45,452 nucleotides of DNA from Bimuria novae-zelandiae CBS 107.79 (taxonomy: Eukaryota > Ascomycota > Dothideomycetes > Pleosporales > Didymosphaeriaceae): positions 155,509-200,960 of the forward strand of contig ML976768.1 in the NCBI GenBank assembly GCA_010015655.1. Reading direction: 5' to 3'. How positions within the stretch are numbered: position 1 is the first letter of the stretch; the number at the start of each line of letters is the position of its first letter. The translations under genes and the position numbers were made by a program. Below are positions 10,895-22,024 of this stretch, one piece after another. The notes under the pieces are model-generated. The model saw only the letters and a program-made list of their open reading frames with translations. It was not told the DNA's origin and did no database searches.

Positions 10895-12399
10895 CTACAT
10901 CTCGCTGTTCCACCGCTCGGCGCCCGGCCTCTTTGGGCCTGCAGGTAAACCCAGGGCACCGTTGGGCGGCCCTCGCATCTGCTGCTGGGAGCTCCTGTCG
11001 CTGGCTGGGGGTGCGGGTCGAATGGGTAGCGACAACTGCGGACCCGACGCGCTCGATGTGCGAGAGAGGTTTGCGGGGCGTGCGGAGCCATTCGAGTCGG
11101 AGCGGGTGTGAGGCGGTGAGCGTTCGCGGAGACGCTCACGCACGGCGGCCGAAGAGGACGCTGAGGGGGCGAGATGTGACCGGCGCTTGTTGCGCTCAAT
11201 CATGCTGACTGCCCATGCCTCGAGATCCACTGGTGTTCGTTTCGCGGCTTGTAGGAACGCATCGTGCTCCTGAAAGGGGTTAGATGGCGAAAGACAACTT
11301 AGGAGAGGGACTTACGTAGAGCTCCTTGGGCGTCGGCCGCTCTGCTGGATCCTTCATCAGACACTTCTCGATCATATCATCCAGGATCTTGGGGAATGCG
11401 TCGCTTCGGGGAAGCTTTGGGGCGGGCTCCAAGACAATCTGCTGCAGAAGGTCAAGGATGCCCTGCGGTCCACCAGGCGCGTCACCGTCCTCATCGCTGC
11501 CACCGAAGGGAAATTTTCCGATCGCCAACTCCATCAATGTGAGACCAACACTCCAAACGTCGGATTTGACAGTGTACGGCGAGCCCTGTATCCGCTCCGG
11601 CGCCATGTACGTGCCCGTTCCGACGAAAGTTTCTGCGATGGAACCTTCCAACTCGCTGGAGACGCCAAAGTCGCATAGCTTGATCTGTCCACGCGAGTTA
11701 ACGAGGATATTCGACGGTTTCAAGTCGCGGTGCATGATCTTGTGAGCGGAGTAGAGATAGGCGAGACCGCCCAACACGGCTTCCGATATCTTGCCCAGGA
11801 CATCGACTCGTACAGGGCCGAAAGTCTTGGACACCCAGTCAAGGGATCTGTTTGTTCATGTCAGCCTGGGCAAAGGACGTTCATTGTTGCCTGACGCACC
11901 CCACGTCCATGTACTCCATGCACATTATCACATCTCCGGTCTCGTTCTGGAAGGCGCCATAGAAAGCCACGATGTATTCTGAGTTACAATCGTGCATGAT
12001 GCGCAGCTCGCGGACGATCCGTTTCCGCACCTCGTTCTTCGCCTCGACGTGTATGATCTGGCAGCCTGTCAGTCGCGCGTCAACCGCGGAGACACTACCA
12101 GCATGTCACCTCACCTTCCTTGCCATGACCACCTTCGTAGCAGCATGCTGCACCTTGCTCACTGTCCCGCCATTGCCGGATCCGAGCTCGCGGAGCACTA
12201 TCAGGTCTTCTGCCTTCAGGTCCAACCGGAACTCAACACCGATCTCGAGCGTGTCCTGGCGGTTCTCATCGTTTCCGAGGCCGCCGGGAGCTTGAGCGTC
12301 GCCGGCGGAAGGAGTGGGCTTTGCCGGCGGTGCACTGAGCGCGAGCCCCTTCACATTCTTCCTCTTCATCGTCTTGGTCTTGAACGCGGAGTCGGCCAT
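10895..12399 (-). CDS. STE7: STE7-type MAP kinase kinase
   Basis: Four exons (12399-12115, 12057-11900, 11847-11316, 11269-10895) encode 449 residues. The introns are 57, 52 and 46 bases. Residues 12-21 (KRKNVKGLAL) form a MAPK docking site of the basic-x-L-x-L type. The kinase domain shows the Gly-rich loop ELGSGNGGTV, the ATP lysine in MARK (K95), HRDLKPSN with catalytic Asp189, DFG at 207, and the MAPKK activation pair S217/T221 in SIAETFVGT, followed by APE. The sequences SLDWVSKTFGPV and ELAIGKFPF match the Ste7/Mst7 branch that activates Fus3/Kss1-type kinases in mating, filamentous growth and infection signalling, rather than the Pbs2 or Mkk1 branches. The C-terminal tail after AAKRTPVDLEAWA is Ser/Pro-rich. 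The ATG at 12399 was chosen because MADSAFKTKTMKRKN matches the family N-terminus. It is divergent from SPT6. Confidence 0.93.
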
Positions 12400-13442
12400 G
12401 GTGACGGCGGTGGCAGTTGCCACTTGGGCTCGTAGCTAGCAGGAGCGACTGACTGCTCGAGGTGAGGCAGCGGCGAGCAGTGTTTCGCAGTGTGTGTCGA
12501 GTTCTCGGGTAGCTCTTTCCTCGATTTCGAATTTGGCGCCCGAATGCGACCGTGAGTCTACCAATCACGGTAAGAAAATGGAAAAAAAGGAGGGCCGCAG
12601 CGTTTATTGGATTAGCGCTTTCGGGAAGCTTGCTGTAGCAGGCCCGAGGAGGGAGTTTGACGACGTGACCAAAAGAGGTGGCCAATATCACTGCAAGAAC
12701 AGCGAGTCCGAAGCGTGATGGATTGGCAGGACGGGTGGTGGATGGTGGAAAGCGAGGGTTGGCGGGGCGCTTGTTTGGCGGGGAAGGAGTGATGGACGCG
12801 CAGCAGGGGCGCATGGGGAGGCACGAATGAGCTCGCAGAGGCGGTAGGGACGAACAAAGACTCTCACGGCGAGCAAAGGAGGACGCAGGAAATATATAGA
12901 TGATAGCGCTTGTGTCGTGTCCTCAGGAGGGTTTCACGTTCGCATGGCCTCAGGGCAGCGCTGCACCTTTGTTCCTTAATGCATCTGCACGGCTGCTCCT
13001 GTCGTCATGGGCTAGGTCAGTCGGTACACTGGCATCGGCTCGGATGCGAGCACCAGCAGTTAACCATGGGCTATTTTCTACTCCGCTGCACTCGTGTTCA
13101 AAAGTTGTCTGTGGTTGCAGATCACCCCCTCTGACATGCTGCTGCACAGGGACCCCACGCATGGTAGCTGCCGAAGCGAGAGGTGAGGGAGGTGTGGCTA
13201 GTGGCGCTAGGCCCGAAGCTGCGCTAGCCGTTGGGGCTTGACACAATTTCAGCGACTGCGACCGACCGAAGCTCCTCATCAAGGCGACCACGCGCCTTTT
13301 TGAACAGCTATAAGAAGGCATTCGCCCGCCCTGGTCGCGCCTGCCATCACCTGCATCCCTTCCCTCGACTCTCCCCAACGCGTCTCCCGCTCGAACACCA
13401 ACAGCCTCCGCTTTCTCCTTTGTTCGCACGACTGCGTCCACC
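12400..13442. promoter_or_regulatory. Divergent promoter region of STE7 and SPT6
   Basis: About 1.04 kb lies between two divergent start codons. A TATA-like word (CTATAAGAAG) at about 13308 lies about 135 bases before the SPT6 ATG, and the 80 bases before that ATG are C/T-rich with a CCACCATGG start context. Open frames in this span (12612-12876 and 12900-13241) lack motifs and look non-coding. Confidence 0.5.
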
Positions 13443-16400
13443 ATGGCCGACTACGTCGACAACATCGCCGAGCTAGGCAGCGAGGAGGACGACGAGGACT
13501 TCGGTGATGAGGCCGGCGAGGGCCGCTCTAAGCCCAATGGAGAGAACGGCATCGACGATTCTAGTGAAGAAGAGGACGACGATGATGAGGAGCGCATACG
13601 TCAGGTGCGTCGCTGCTGCCTCGGGCCGCTGTGCTGGTGCTGACAACTGTACAGGAAGGCGCTGGCTTCATTGCTGACGAGGACGAGGACGAAGAGGAGG
13701 AGGTCAGCCGCAAGGAGCGGCGGCGGCGCAAGAAGCGCAAGAACCGCGAAGAAGATGAAGCCCTCGATGAGGAGGATCTGGATCTCATCGGCGTAGACGT
13801 AGAGCCACGCGAGGCGTCACAGGTACCGTCGTCCGAGCATCGTTGTGCGACTGCACTAACCATCACTCACAGAGCAAGTTCAAGCGTCTGAAACGCGGAC
13901 ACAAGGAACGCCCGCGCGGACCCCGCGGTGTCGACGAGATCTTCTCCGACGATGAAGACGCTGAGGAGGTGGAAAACCAGCGGAGAAACAACATGGACGA
14001 ATTCGCCGATTTCATCGAAGAAGACCAGTTCGAAGACGAGATCGAGGACGACGCTCACGAAGTTGGGCAACCTGGCGTCGCCAATATCAGCAGGACGCTT
14101 CAGTTCACTGGTCTTGATGAGGGTGCTGAAGAGGACTATCGCGCTGCTTTCGGTGACGGGACGGAGTACGATTGGGCTATCGAGGAGCAGGAAAGGGCCG
14201 ACATGGAAGACGAAGGCGGAGGCGATCTCAAGCTCGAGAACGTTATCGAACCATCCGAACTCAAAGAGCGCATGCTCACGGATAGGGACAATGTCATCCG
14301 CGAAAAGGACGTTCCGGAACGTCTGCAACTGGCCCGTGAACCATTCCCCGATTACGAGGATATGCCCGAGGATGTTAGGAATAAGCGGCTGGACGAGGAG
14401 GCTAAGTGGATCTCCGATCTCATATTTCCGAAGAAGGGCTTGGTATGCACATCGCACTTTGAATCTGTAGAGTTGCAAACTAACTACGCCTAGGATCGCT
14501 ACTTCAGGAACCCGTTCGTCAAAGCCGTGCGCAAGGTTCTAGATTTCATGAATGTCAGCAACTTCGAGGTTCCCTTCATTTTCAACCATCGGAAAGACTA
14601 CCTGATCCACGCGCCCGGTGATGAAGATGCCGATGCCGACGAGCCTGCTCCAAGGGATATGCGCCCGGAACGTCTTCTTGCTCAACACGAACTCTGGGAA
14701 ATTTTCGATTTGGATCTCAAGTTTCGCGCTTTTCTCGAGAAGCGGGATGCACTGGAGAAACATTACAACAACTTAAAGGGCCTTCACGACGACATCAAAG
14801 ACGATGTCATTGAAGATTTGGAATCCCAGGTCGTGACGATCGAGGAAGTCCAGGAGTTGCAAGACTATTTACATTTCCGTTATGCAGGCGAGATGAACGA
14901 AGTCCGCCAGGAAACCGGCAATGGCGTCCAGAAGCGCGCGAACACCTCTCGCAACTTCTACGAACGGCTGCGTACCGGCAAAACGATGAGCTTCGTTTAT
15001 GCGATTGGTATAACTCCTGATGATTTCGCAAAGAAGGCAGAAGGCACGATCCCGAGCAGCCATCTTATCGAGGACCAGCAAGTTAGCCCAGAGGAGTTCG
15101 CAGAGCAATTATCCGTCGGCGAATACGAATCCGGAGCTGGTCTCTTAAAGGGCGCAAAGTTACTGTACACACAGGAACTGCTGATGAACCCACGGTTAAG
15201 GCGGCACGTCAGGCGCTATTTTTACATGGATGCATCTATCGATTGCATTCGAACCGAGAAGGGCATGCGCAAGATCACCGAGGATCATCCTTACTACGAA
15301 TTCAAGTATCTTCGAAGACAGACATTCCAAGACCTCGCCGGGCGACCAGACCTGTTCCTAAAAATGCTGAAAGCTGAAGAAGAGGGTCTGATCAATGTTA
15401 AGATACGGATGGGTAGCTGGGACAATTTCAAGCTGAAGCTGCACAATCACATTGTTTCGGACAACGTCAGCGAAGTATCCGAGCAATGGAACACCCTACG
15501 AAAGGAAATGCTCGATGCAGCTTTAGACAAGATGCAGTCGATTATCGCGGGTGGGGTGCGAGAGTCCCTCCGGGCCCGTTGTGAGGATGAGCTTGCAGGC
15601 CGTGCGCGCGACAATTACTACAACAAGCTCGACCAGGCTCCGTTTAAACCTCGAGGCGCCCATCCTGGCGCGGTGCCCAACGTTCTCACCATCTCCAATG
15701 GAAAGGGCCAGCGAGGGGACGCAATCATGTGGGCCTATGTTGAATCCGACGGTAGAGTCCTGGAAAACGGCAAATTCAGGGACTTCAGGCTTGGCAACCG
15801 TGATAGAGGAACTGCAGACGGCAAGGATATTGACGTCTTTGTCGAGGTATGCAACCGACGCAAGCCCGATGTCATTGGTATCAGTGGCTTCTCCACGGAA
15901 ACCCAAAAGCTCAAGCAAGACTTAGAGGAGATCATCAACCTGAACGATTTGAAAGGACCCCAGTACGAAGATGACGACAACACCGAACGGACCGACCCGT
16001 TAGAAGTCATCTACGTCAACGATGAAGTTGCTCGCCTCTACTACAACAGTGCTCGGGCATCCAACGAGTTCCCAAAATACCCGCCTCTCACACGTTACTG
16101 CATTGCACTTGCGCGATATTTGCAGAATCCGTTGGCCGAATATGCCTCGCTTGGTCGGGATATCGTGTCGCTCCCATTTGTGCAGAACCAAACACTTATC
16201 CCACAAGAGAAGCTCTTCGATCGCCTGGAAAATGCCATGGTAGACATGGTCAACTTGGTTGGGTTCAACTTGATAGAGGGCTACGACGACGCGTATTTGG
16301 CGAAGCTGCTGCCTTACGTTTGTGGCTTGGGTCCACGCAAGGCCGATAGGCTGATCAAGGCTATCCAAAAGAATAACGACGAAATAATCACACGGTACGA

Positions 16401-17913
16401 CTTGATTGGTGTTTCGGAGCAAAATAATCGAGACATCAAAAAGGCCATGGACACTACTGTCTTCGCAAACTGCTCCAGTTTCTTGTTCTTGAACTACGAT
16501 TCTAGCGAAGAATCAGCCGACTATCTCGACAGCACTCGCATTCATCCGGAAGACTACGAGCTCGCCCGCAAGATGGTTGCCGATGCGATGAATCTGGATG
16601 AAGAAGACATCAAGGCAGAACAAGAAGAAGCTGGTGAAAGTGCAGTCATCCGGAGGATGGTCCGCGAAGAGTCATTCGATCTCATTCACGAACTCGATCT
16701 TGAGGGCTATGCGAAGGACATTGAGAAGATTACCGGTATCCGCAAGCGCGCTACCCTCGAAACCATTCGCGCGGAAATTTCTGACCCTTATGAGGAAATT
16801 CGCCAGGCGTTCGCCCTCATGACGTCGGACGAGGTTTTCACCATGTTGACCGGTGAGACCAAAGAGTCTTTGAATGAGGGTATGGTCATTCCTGTTCAGA
16901 TCAAGAAGATCTTCCCCGATCACATTGAGGTCAGGCTCGAGTGTGGCGTTGAAGGCGGCATTGGAGAACCTGAATTCCCAGAAGGCGTTGGCGGTGGCCG
17001 ACAGGCACCCAAGGATGTATTTCAACCGCATCAGACTGTGCAAGCAAAGGTTGTATACGTCAACCGCAAAGCAATGACTGCACAGCTTTCATTGCGCACG
17101 GATCTCATTCGACAGCCTGTGGTTCGGAGGGAGCGCATCCCGGGGGATTGGGACGAGCAGCAGGAAGCAGAGGATAAGAAGGCAGCGGAGCGAGAAAAGG
17201 AAGTGGCTTCCGGCCGCCCCAACCGTGTCGTGAACCATCCTCTGTTCTTCTCCTTCAACTCGGCTCAAGCGGAGGAGTACCTTGGCAGTAAAGAGATGGG
17301 CGACGCTGTCATTCGTCCGTCTTCCAAAGGTTTCGACCATCTCGCTGTCACGTGGAAGGTGGGCGAGAACTCGTTCCAGCACATCGATGTGCTGGAGATG
17401 AACAAGGCTAGCGAGTACTCGGTCGGAAAGCAACTGCGTGTTGGCAAGCAAGTCTACTCCGATCTCGACGAGTTGATCGTCAACCACGTCCAGGCCATGG
17501 CCCGCAAGGTCGCGGAGCTGACCCGTGACGAGCGATTCCAGAAGGGCACGAAAGAGGAAACAGGTAAGTTCCCCTGACACGCACCTTTGAAGTGTATCAC
17601 AAGCTAACATAGCACAGATCAATGGCTAGCAACGTACGTCCAGGCCAACCCCACGCGCTCCATGTACGCCTTCTGCAGCATCCCCAAGCATCCTGGCTAC
17701 TTCTGGCTCTGCTTCCAGGCCGGCCTCAACGGTAAGAAGGGCGAGTGGCCTGTCAAGGTCATCCCCAACGCCTTTGAGATGCAAAAGAATGTGTATCCGG
17801 ATATGGTGGCGTTGAAGAACGGGTTCAAGATGCTGTTCCAGTCGCGGTCGAAGATGACCGGGCCGCCGCCGGGACAGCGTCCACCGGCGCAGGCGATTCC
17901 CATTCGGCGTTGA
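13443..17913 (+). CDS. SPT6: Transcription elongation factor and histone chaperone Spt6
   Basis: Five exons (13443-13604, 13655-13822, 13873-14442, 14494-17563, 17618-17913) encode 1421 residues, near the usual fungal Spt6 size. The four introns are 50-54 bases with GTGCGT, GTACCG, GTATGC and GTAAGT donors. The N-terminal 300 residues are highly acidic with a basic patch (ERRRRKKRK), as in Spt6 regions that bind histones and Spn1/Iws1. A helix-turn-helix/Tex-like core follows, then a YqgF-like domain (about 695-790), a helix-hairpin-helix ([14 protein letters not shown] near 905-920), an S1 domain (about 1095-1170) and a C-terminal tandem SH2 (about 1215-1410, starting [16 protein letters not shown]). 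Spt6 reassembles nucleosomes behind RNA polymerase II, and its tandem SH2 binds the phosphorylated Rpb1 linker. The last intron falls inside the SH2 region. MED7 follows on the same strand. Confidence 0.97.
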
Positions 17914-18496
17914 AGCAGGACGTGACTGGAGCACGTTGGACGTCTTTTTCTCCCCCTTGTACTTTATCATAATTGATTCTTCGGTCTTGCGTATCCCGCG
18001 GGTGGTGTCAAAATTGGGCCGAGGCGGTTTGGTCGCATTTGAGGCGTTTTCTTCCACCCGCAAGAGGGTATGGCGAGGTACAATCTAGTCTGGATACAGT
18101 GCAATGATAATAGTATGAAAGCGAGATCGTCCTTATATAACTGTGTCGATAACCTCTCTATTTGCGCTGCTACTCGCGGGCTGCACACCGCCATATGAAT
18201 GTGGAGCAACAACAAATGTGACCCCGTTTCTCTGTGGCTTCTGCAGTAAGATGATGGGCAAGGTGTTAGGTCGAGAGAGCATTTTGTGTTTGCACCCAAT
18301 AATGGGCTCATCATAGGAAGGGGAACCTGAGCATGGTGGGGTGTCGAACGCCAAGCCAGGGAACCCTTGTTTGAGAGCTCCACCCAAGCTCCCTCGATAC
18401 GTCCAGCACTTAACACAACGCGACTCCCTCACTGCGCCGTCCACGACCTCTCCCGCCCAACGGCAAATTTTCCGCCGAACATACACCCCAACCACC
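17914..18496. other. SPT6 3' flank and MED7 promoter
   Basis: About 580 bases between two plus-strand genes. A T-rich stretch follows the SPT6 stop (17944-17975), suitable for 3' end formation. The 120 bases before the MED7 ATG are C/A-rich, in the style of a fungal leader. No gene or repeat is visible. Confidence 0.5.
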
Positions 18497-19318
18497 ATGG
18501 CGCAACCACCCCCAATCGAAGAAGACGACGTCCTCACCTCGTACTTTCCCAATCCGCCGCCCTTCTACAAGCACTTCACACCCAAGAACCTCGACGCCTT
18601 CGCGCAATTCAAAGACCAGCACAACATCACCGACAATGCCTCCCTCACCCCCACGCAGCTTCTCGAGCTCCCCACCGAACTACGCTACCTCGTGCCTCCG
18701 GCCCCGCCCTCGCCCTCCGCTGAATACACCGTCTTCGGGCGCCCCACCAAACTCACGCGCCTCGACGACTTCCCCGAAGTAATGGGCCAGATCCGCCAGC
18801 GCCTCCTGCGCCACCCGCTCGCAGGCCCCGAAGTCGCCGAAGCCATCGTGCTGGACTGGGAGTACGAGCAGCTCTACCCCTCCTCTTCCTCCTCCTTCTC
18901 CTTCGCCGACCGCCAGAACTACCTCTTCCGCTTCCTTCGCTCGATTATATTGAGTTATATAGAGCTGCTGGGTATCGTGGCGCAGGAACCGACGGCCGCG
19001 GCGAGGGATCAGAAGTTGAAGGATATCCTAACCTTGGCACTGAATATGCATGCGCTGGTCAATGAGTATCGGCCGCATCAGGCGAGGGAGACGTTGATTG
19101 GGGAGACGGAGAGGCAGGTGGAGCGGAAGAGGAAGGAGGTGGAGGGGGTGCGGGAGATGAGTGTGCGCGTGAGGGAGGTGCTGGAGGGGTTTGAGCGTGG
19201 GGGTGGGGGAATAAGGGAGGAGAAGGCGGCCGTGGTGCGGGAGGTGGGTGAGGAGGAGCGGAGGGTGCAGAGGCAGAGGGAGATGTGGGGGGTGTTGGAT
19301 GAGGTGCTGGGGCGGTGA
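18497..19318 (+). CDS. MED7: Mediator complex subunit 7
   Basis: An intronless frame of 273 codons. The start at 18497 (CACCATGG context) gives the family N-terminus MAQPPPIEEDDVLTSYFPNP followed by PPPFYKHFT and a conserved L-x-P-P segment (LRYLVPPAPP). The middle has the MED7 helix with H-x-L-I-N-like content (ALNMHALVNEYRPHQARETL), and the C-terminus is a long charged coiled coil (about residues 190-270) that pairs with MED21 in the Mediator middle module. Mediator links activators to RNA polymerase II. The G-rich 3' end is biased toward Glu, Arg and Val codons. It is longer than yeast Med7 (222 residues), as is usual in filamentous fungi. It follows SPT6 on the same strand, 583 bases away. 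Confidence 0.95.
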   Translation: MAQPPPIEEDDVLTSYFPNPPPFYKHFTPKNLDAFAQFKDQHNITDNASLTPTQLLELPTELRYLVPPAPPSPSAEYTVFGRPTKLTRLDDFPEVMGQIRQRLLRHPLAGPEVAEAIVLDWEYEQLYPSSSSSFSFADRQNYLFRFLRSIILSYIELLGIVAQEPTAAARDQKLKDILTLALNMHALVNEYRPHQARETLIGETERQVERKRKEVEGVREMSVRVREVLEGFERGGGGIREEKAAVVREVGEEERRVQRQREMWGVLDEVLGR

Positions 19319-19603
19319 GAGCCGCTTGGAAACATGTGTTGGTAGGCATGAAGAGATTCAGGTGGGATTTGACAATATAGCACGACTTAAGATGGGCATG
19401 CAGTGCAACTAGGTTGAGACGATGTCGATTCAACGAAATTACCATCCAAACACTCCCCCCCTCGCTAAAAATGGCTCGTACGTCCGACTCGCGTATGCCC
19501 CTTCCTCTCGCTGCAGTGCGGCGCCCTCGCTCAGCGTAAAGTTCCTCTCCTGACCCAAATCGTCGATCAAGATCTCCTCTTCTAGGTATGCATACACATT
19601 CTC
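19319..19603. other. MED7 3' flank
   Basis: No supported gene. A short plus-strand start at about 19470 is followed by a GT...AG-like pair and a small open segment (19518-19585) ending in TAG, but I could not join these into a consistent frame. Confidence 0.35.
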
Positions 19604-19939
19604 CTAGTTTGTCGCTCGCGGAATCCTGCGATCTGTTGTAGCATTCACAAAACCTAAGATGGCGCTGACGCCCAACCAGTCGGAAGGACTAGCAAACCGC
19701 GGGAGCAGATAGTCTAAGAGGCTGAGCGGTGCCGAGAAAATACGTCTCAGGGCATCAAGAATAAATCTAGTGGGCGAGGTCGTCGCAGGTGTCACAGTAC
19801 CAGAGACTGAGGAAGCGTCGCCCGTGCCGAGGGTACACGGATCCGGCGATGAGATACGATGGCTTAATCTGCGTCTCTCCTGCTCGATGCCCGGAAACGC
19901 CAGATTCGGATCATTAGAAGTTTTGACTTTCTTTGACAC
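19604..19939 (-). CDS. Short hypothetical frame, possibly a 3' exon
   Basis: An open minus-strand frame of about 110 codons, ending at 19604, has a balanced composition with a hydrophobic segment (IFSAPLSLLDYLLPRF) and a Ser/Thr/Pro-rich first half. It has no in-frame ATG at its start. The frame is entered just after a TAG at about 19962 that could be a splice acceptor. A TATAAAA word on the minus strand near 20030 could mark a promoter for a short gene. I recognise no family. It may be the last exon of a small gene, or may be non-coding. Confidence 0.3.
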   Translation of the reverse strand: MSKKVKTSNDPNLAFPGIEQERRRLSHRISSPDPCTLGTGDASSVSGTVTPATTSPTRFILDALRRIFSAPLSLLDYLLPRFASPSDWLGVSAILGFVNATTDRRIPRATN

Positions 19940-20694
19940 CTTGGAGGAGCTAGCGGGCTACGACATCCGCGCATAATTCGGTCTTGGTCAGCGAACTGGG
20001 TACTACACCGAGCAACCGCTTGACCGTGTTTTATAGTCGCTAACGGAGGAAGCGGAACGTATTATGACTAAGGTCGTGGTGAACATTGGCTTGCTGAGGT
20101 CAGTCAAAAACATGACCTGGAAGCTGGATGCAATTTCTAACGGATCGTTATCACAAGTTGTGCCATTTTTTACGTCTTCCGGTACAACTTATATCACAAT
20201 GCCAATAGAGCATGATGCGTTTTAAGCTGGCAGGACACAGCTTGGAGACCGTCCCACCAAAACCTGCAAGACTTTCACCAGTAGTTCGGGCCGCTATAAC
20301 GTGGTCGGTTCAGCGTTGTTCCATTGCGTACAGAAAAATGCGTCCCCTCAATGCGTAGCCAGCCCTTCAAAGTTCCAGAGCAGTTCTTATTCAGGGACAA
20401 CGTGGTCAGTTCCTAGTCCTATGAATGTTCAAGCTACAATACGTAATGCAACAAATGTGTGGATAAATATTGATAAGTCGAGTCAAACTCGCAGACCTCT
20501 CATAAGGCCAAGGCCGCGCGCTCCACCAACCCGACACGATGCTCGCTCGCTATGCCTCAAGTGCCGCACGAAACCAAACGCTTTGTGAAAGAACAACCCA
20601 TCGACCGTGCTTCTCTCATTCCGGTTTCCGCCCATACACCACATTCCTGTACCCGTCAGCACTCACACACACCAAGAGGTGGAAGGGGAAAAAC
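19940..20694. other. Intergenic, no gene seen
   Basis: About 750 bases of mixed composition. Short plus-strand frames at 20301-20588 and 20539-20807 have no motif or splice pattern. The right end is the 3' side of the LaeA-like methyltransferase. Confidence 0.4.
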
Positions 20695-21810
20695 TCACAC
20701 GGGCCAATAAGCATGACACTCCTTACTCTTCAACTCGGTCCTCACCTTCGCAAGTAGCACATCCAACTCCTGCCTCGTCCACCCCTCATAAAACCTGCTC
20801 AACTTGAGCGTCAAGCCCTCCAGCCCATCCAACACCGCGCTCAACTGCAGAATCCCCGCATCCCTCATCTTCTTCTCAGCCGCCCACGGCCCAATCGGAC
20901 ACCGAAACTCATGCACCGTTACATCTACGAATCCCGCTCGTCTCAACTGCTCCACCATCACGTTTGGAATCATTCTCAAATTAATCCCGACCTTGGCAGC
21001 AGCTTTACCCTGCTCGGTGCACCATTGGATAAACGCGGTGCCGGGATTACGGGAGGTCGATTGAATGACGCCCATGTAGTCCATTTCCTGGAGCTCGATG
21101 TAGCCACCGGGGCGCGTGTGGCGGTATGCTTGGGCGAAGAGGCGGTCCCAGTTGCGGATTGCGGCGGCCATGGTGCGCAGGTGGACGTAGTCGAAGTGGG
21201 CGATGGGCCAGGTCCAGTCTTGTTCGCAGTCGTCGATTTCGAATTTTACGTTGGGGGGGACCCTGGTTTCACCTCTCAGTCAGGATCTTCTCGGAGGGGC
21301 TAAAGAGGGTGGAAGGGGGAGGGGTACCAGGTAGGTTGTATGGGACTTAGGTCTATGGCGCTGACTTTGGGGTGTTAGCATAGGGTGGAGGAATAGGGAG
21401 GTGGAAGGTACCGGTGCATTGGGGATGCTCTTCTGCAAAGTCGATGGCCCAGATGCCGGTGCCAGTGCCGACGTCGAGGGCGTGCTGGGGGTTGTTGAGG
21501 GGCGCGAAGGCGAGTTTGTTGCCGTAGGTGAGGTGGATTGCTGCGTATTTGACGTCGAGTCTGTTCTTCATCAGCCCTGTTTCATCTTGATAAGTACGAG
21601 TAGACCGACCGATCTTGTTCTTGTTCGTCATCTGGAAACAGATATTCTGGTACGTGTATCAGTGCACGGCGGTCGGAAGAGGGTGTTTCTGGCTACTGAC
21701 GCCCGCTTTGGTACTACGGGATTTTGTGTTAGTCACTTGCTCGTTGTACTAATGAACGAGTCGAGACTTACGGCATGATATCGTCGTCCATTTTCCCAGT
21801 GACCGGCCAT
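20695..21810 (-). CDS. LaeA-like SAM-dependent methyltransferase
   Basis: Six exons (21810-21772, 21713-21701, 21646-21610, 21560-21412, 21364-21328, 21262-20695) encode 280 residues. The second exon is only 13 bases. The introns are 58, 54, 49, 47 and 65 bases, with GTCAGT and GTCGGT donors beside standard ones. The joined N-terminus reads ENGRRYHAYQSG, then YLFPDDEQEQDRLDVKY, the standard opening of this fungal methyltransferase group, which supports the micro-exon. SAM motif I is LDVGTGTGIWAI (58-69). Later come IDLSPIQPTWVPPN, FEIDDCEQDWTW and GGYIELQEMDY. The group includes LaeA, the global regulator of secondary metabolism, but also many paralogues of unknown substrate. LaeA itself has a longer, different N-terminus, so I call this LaeA-like only. 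No secondary-metabolite cluster is visible nearby. Confidence 0.85.
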
Positions 21811-22024
21811 GATACTAGAAGTTACTGATGCGGTTTGTGATTGTCTATAAACTCATCAGTCTCTGCAATACTGTCATACCCGTGCTACCTCCGCGATTCC
21901 CAAAAGTCACACAACGCTCGCCTACCCCAAGACATTTATCACAAACTTACAATTCTTCATACGCCGAATCCCCCCCATCGCTCTGCGAATCCCAAGTCGC
22001 CTAACACACCCATCAGCACACGCT

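Noticed and set aside
13867..14478. A 203-codon antisense frame over the acidic N-terminus of SPT6
   Set aside because: Asp/Glu codons (GAN) on the sense strand rarely give stops on the other strand, so long antisense frames are expected here.
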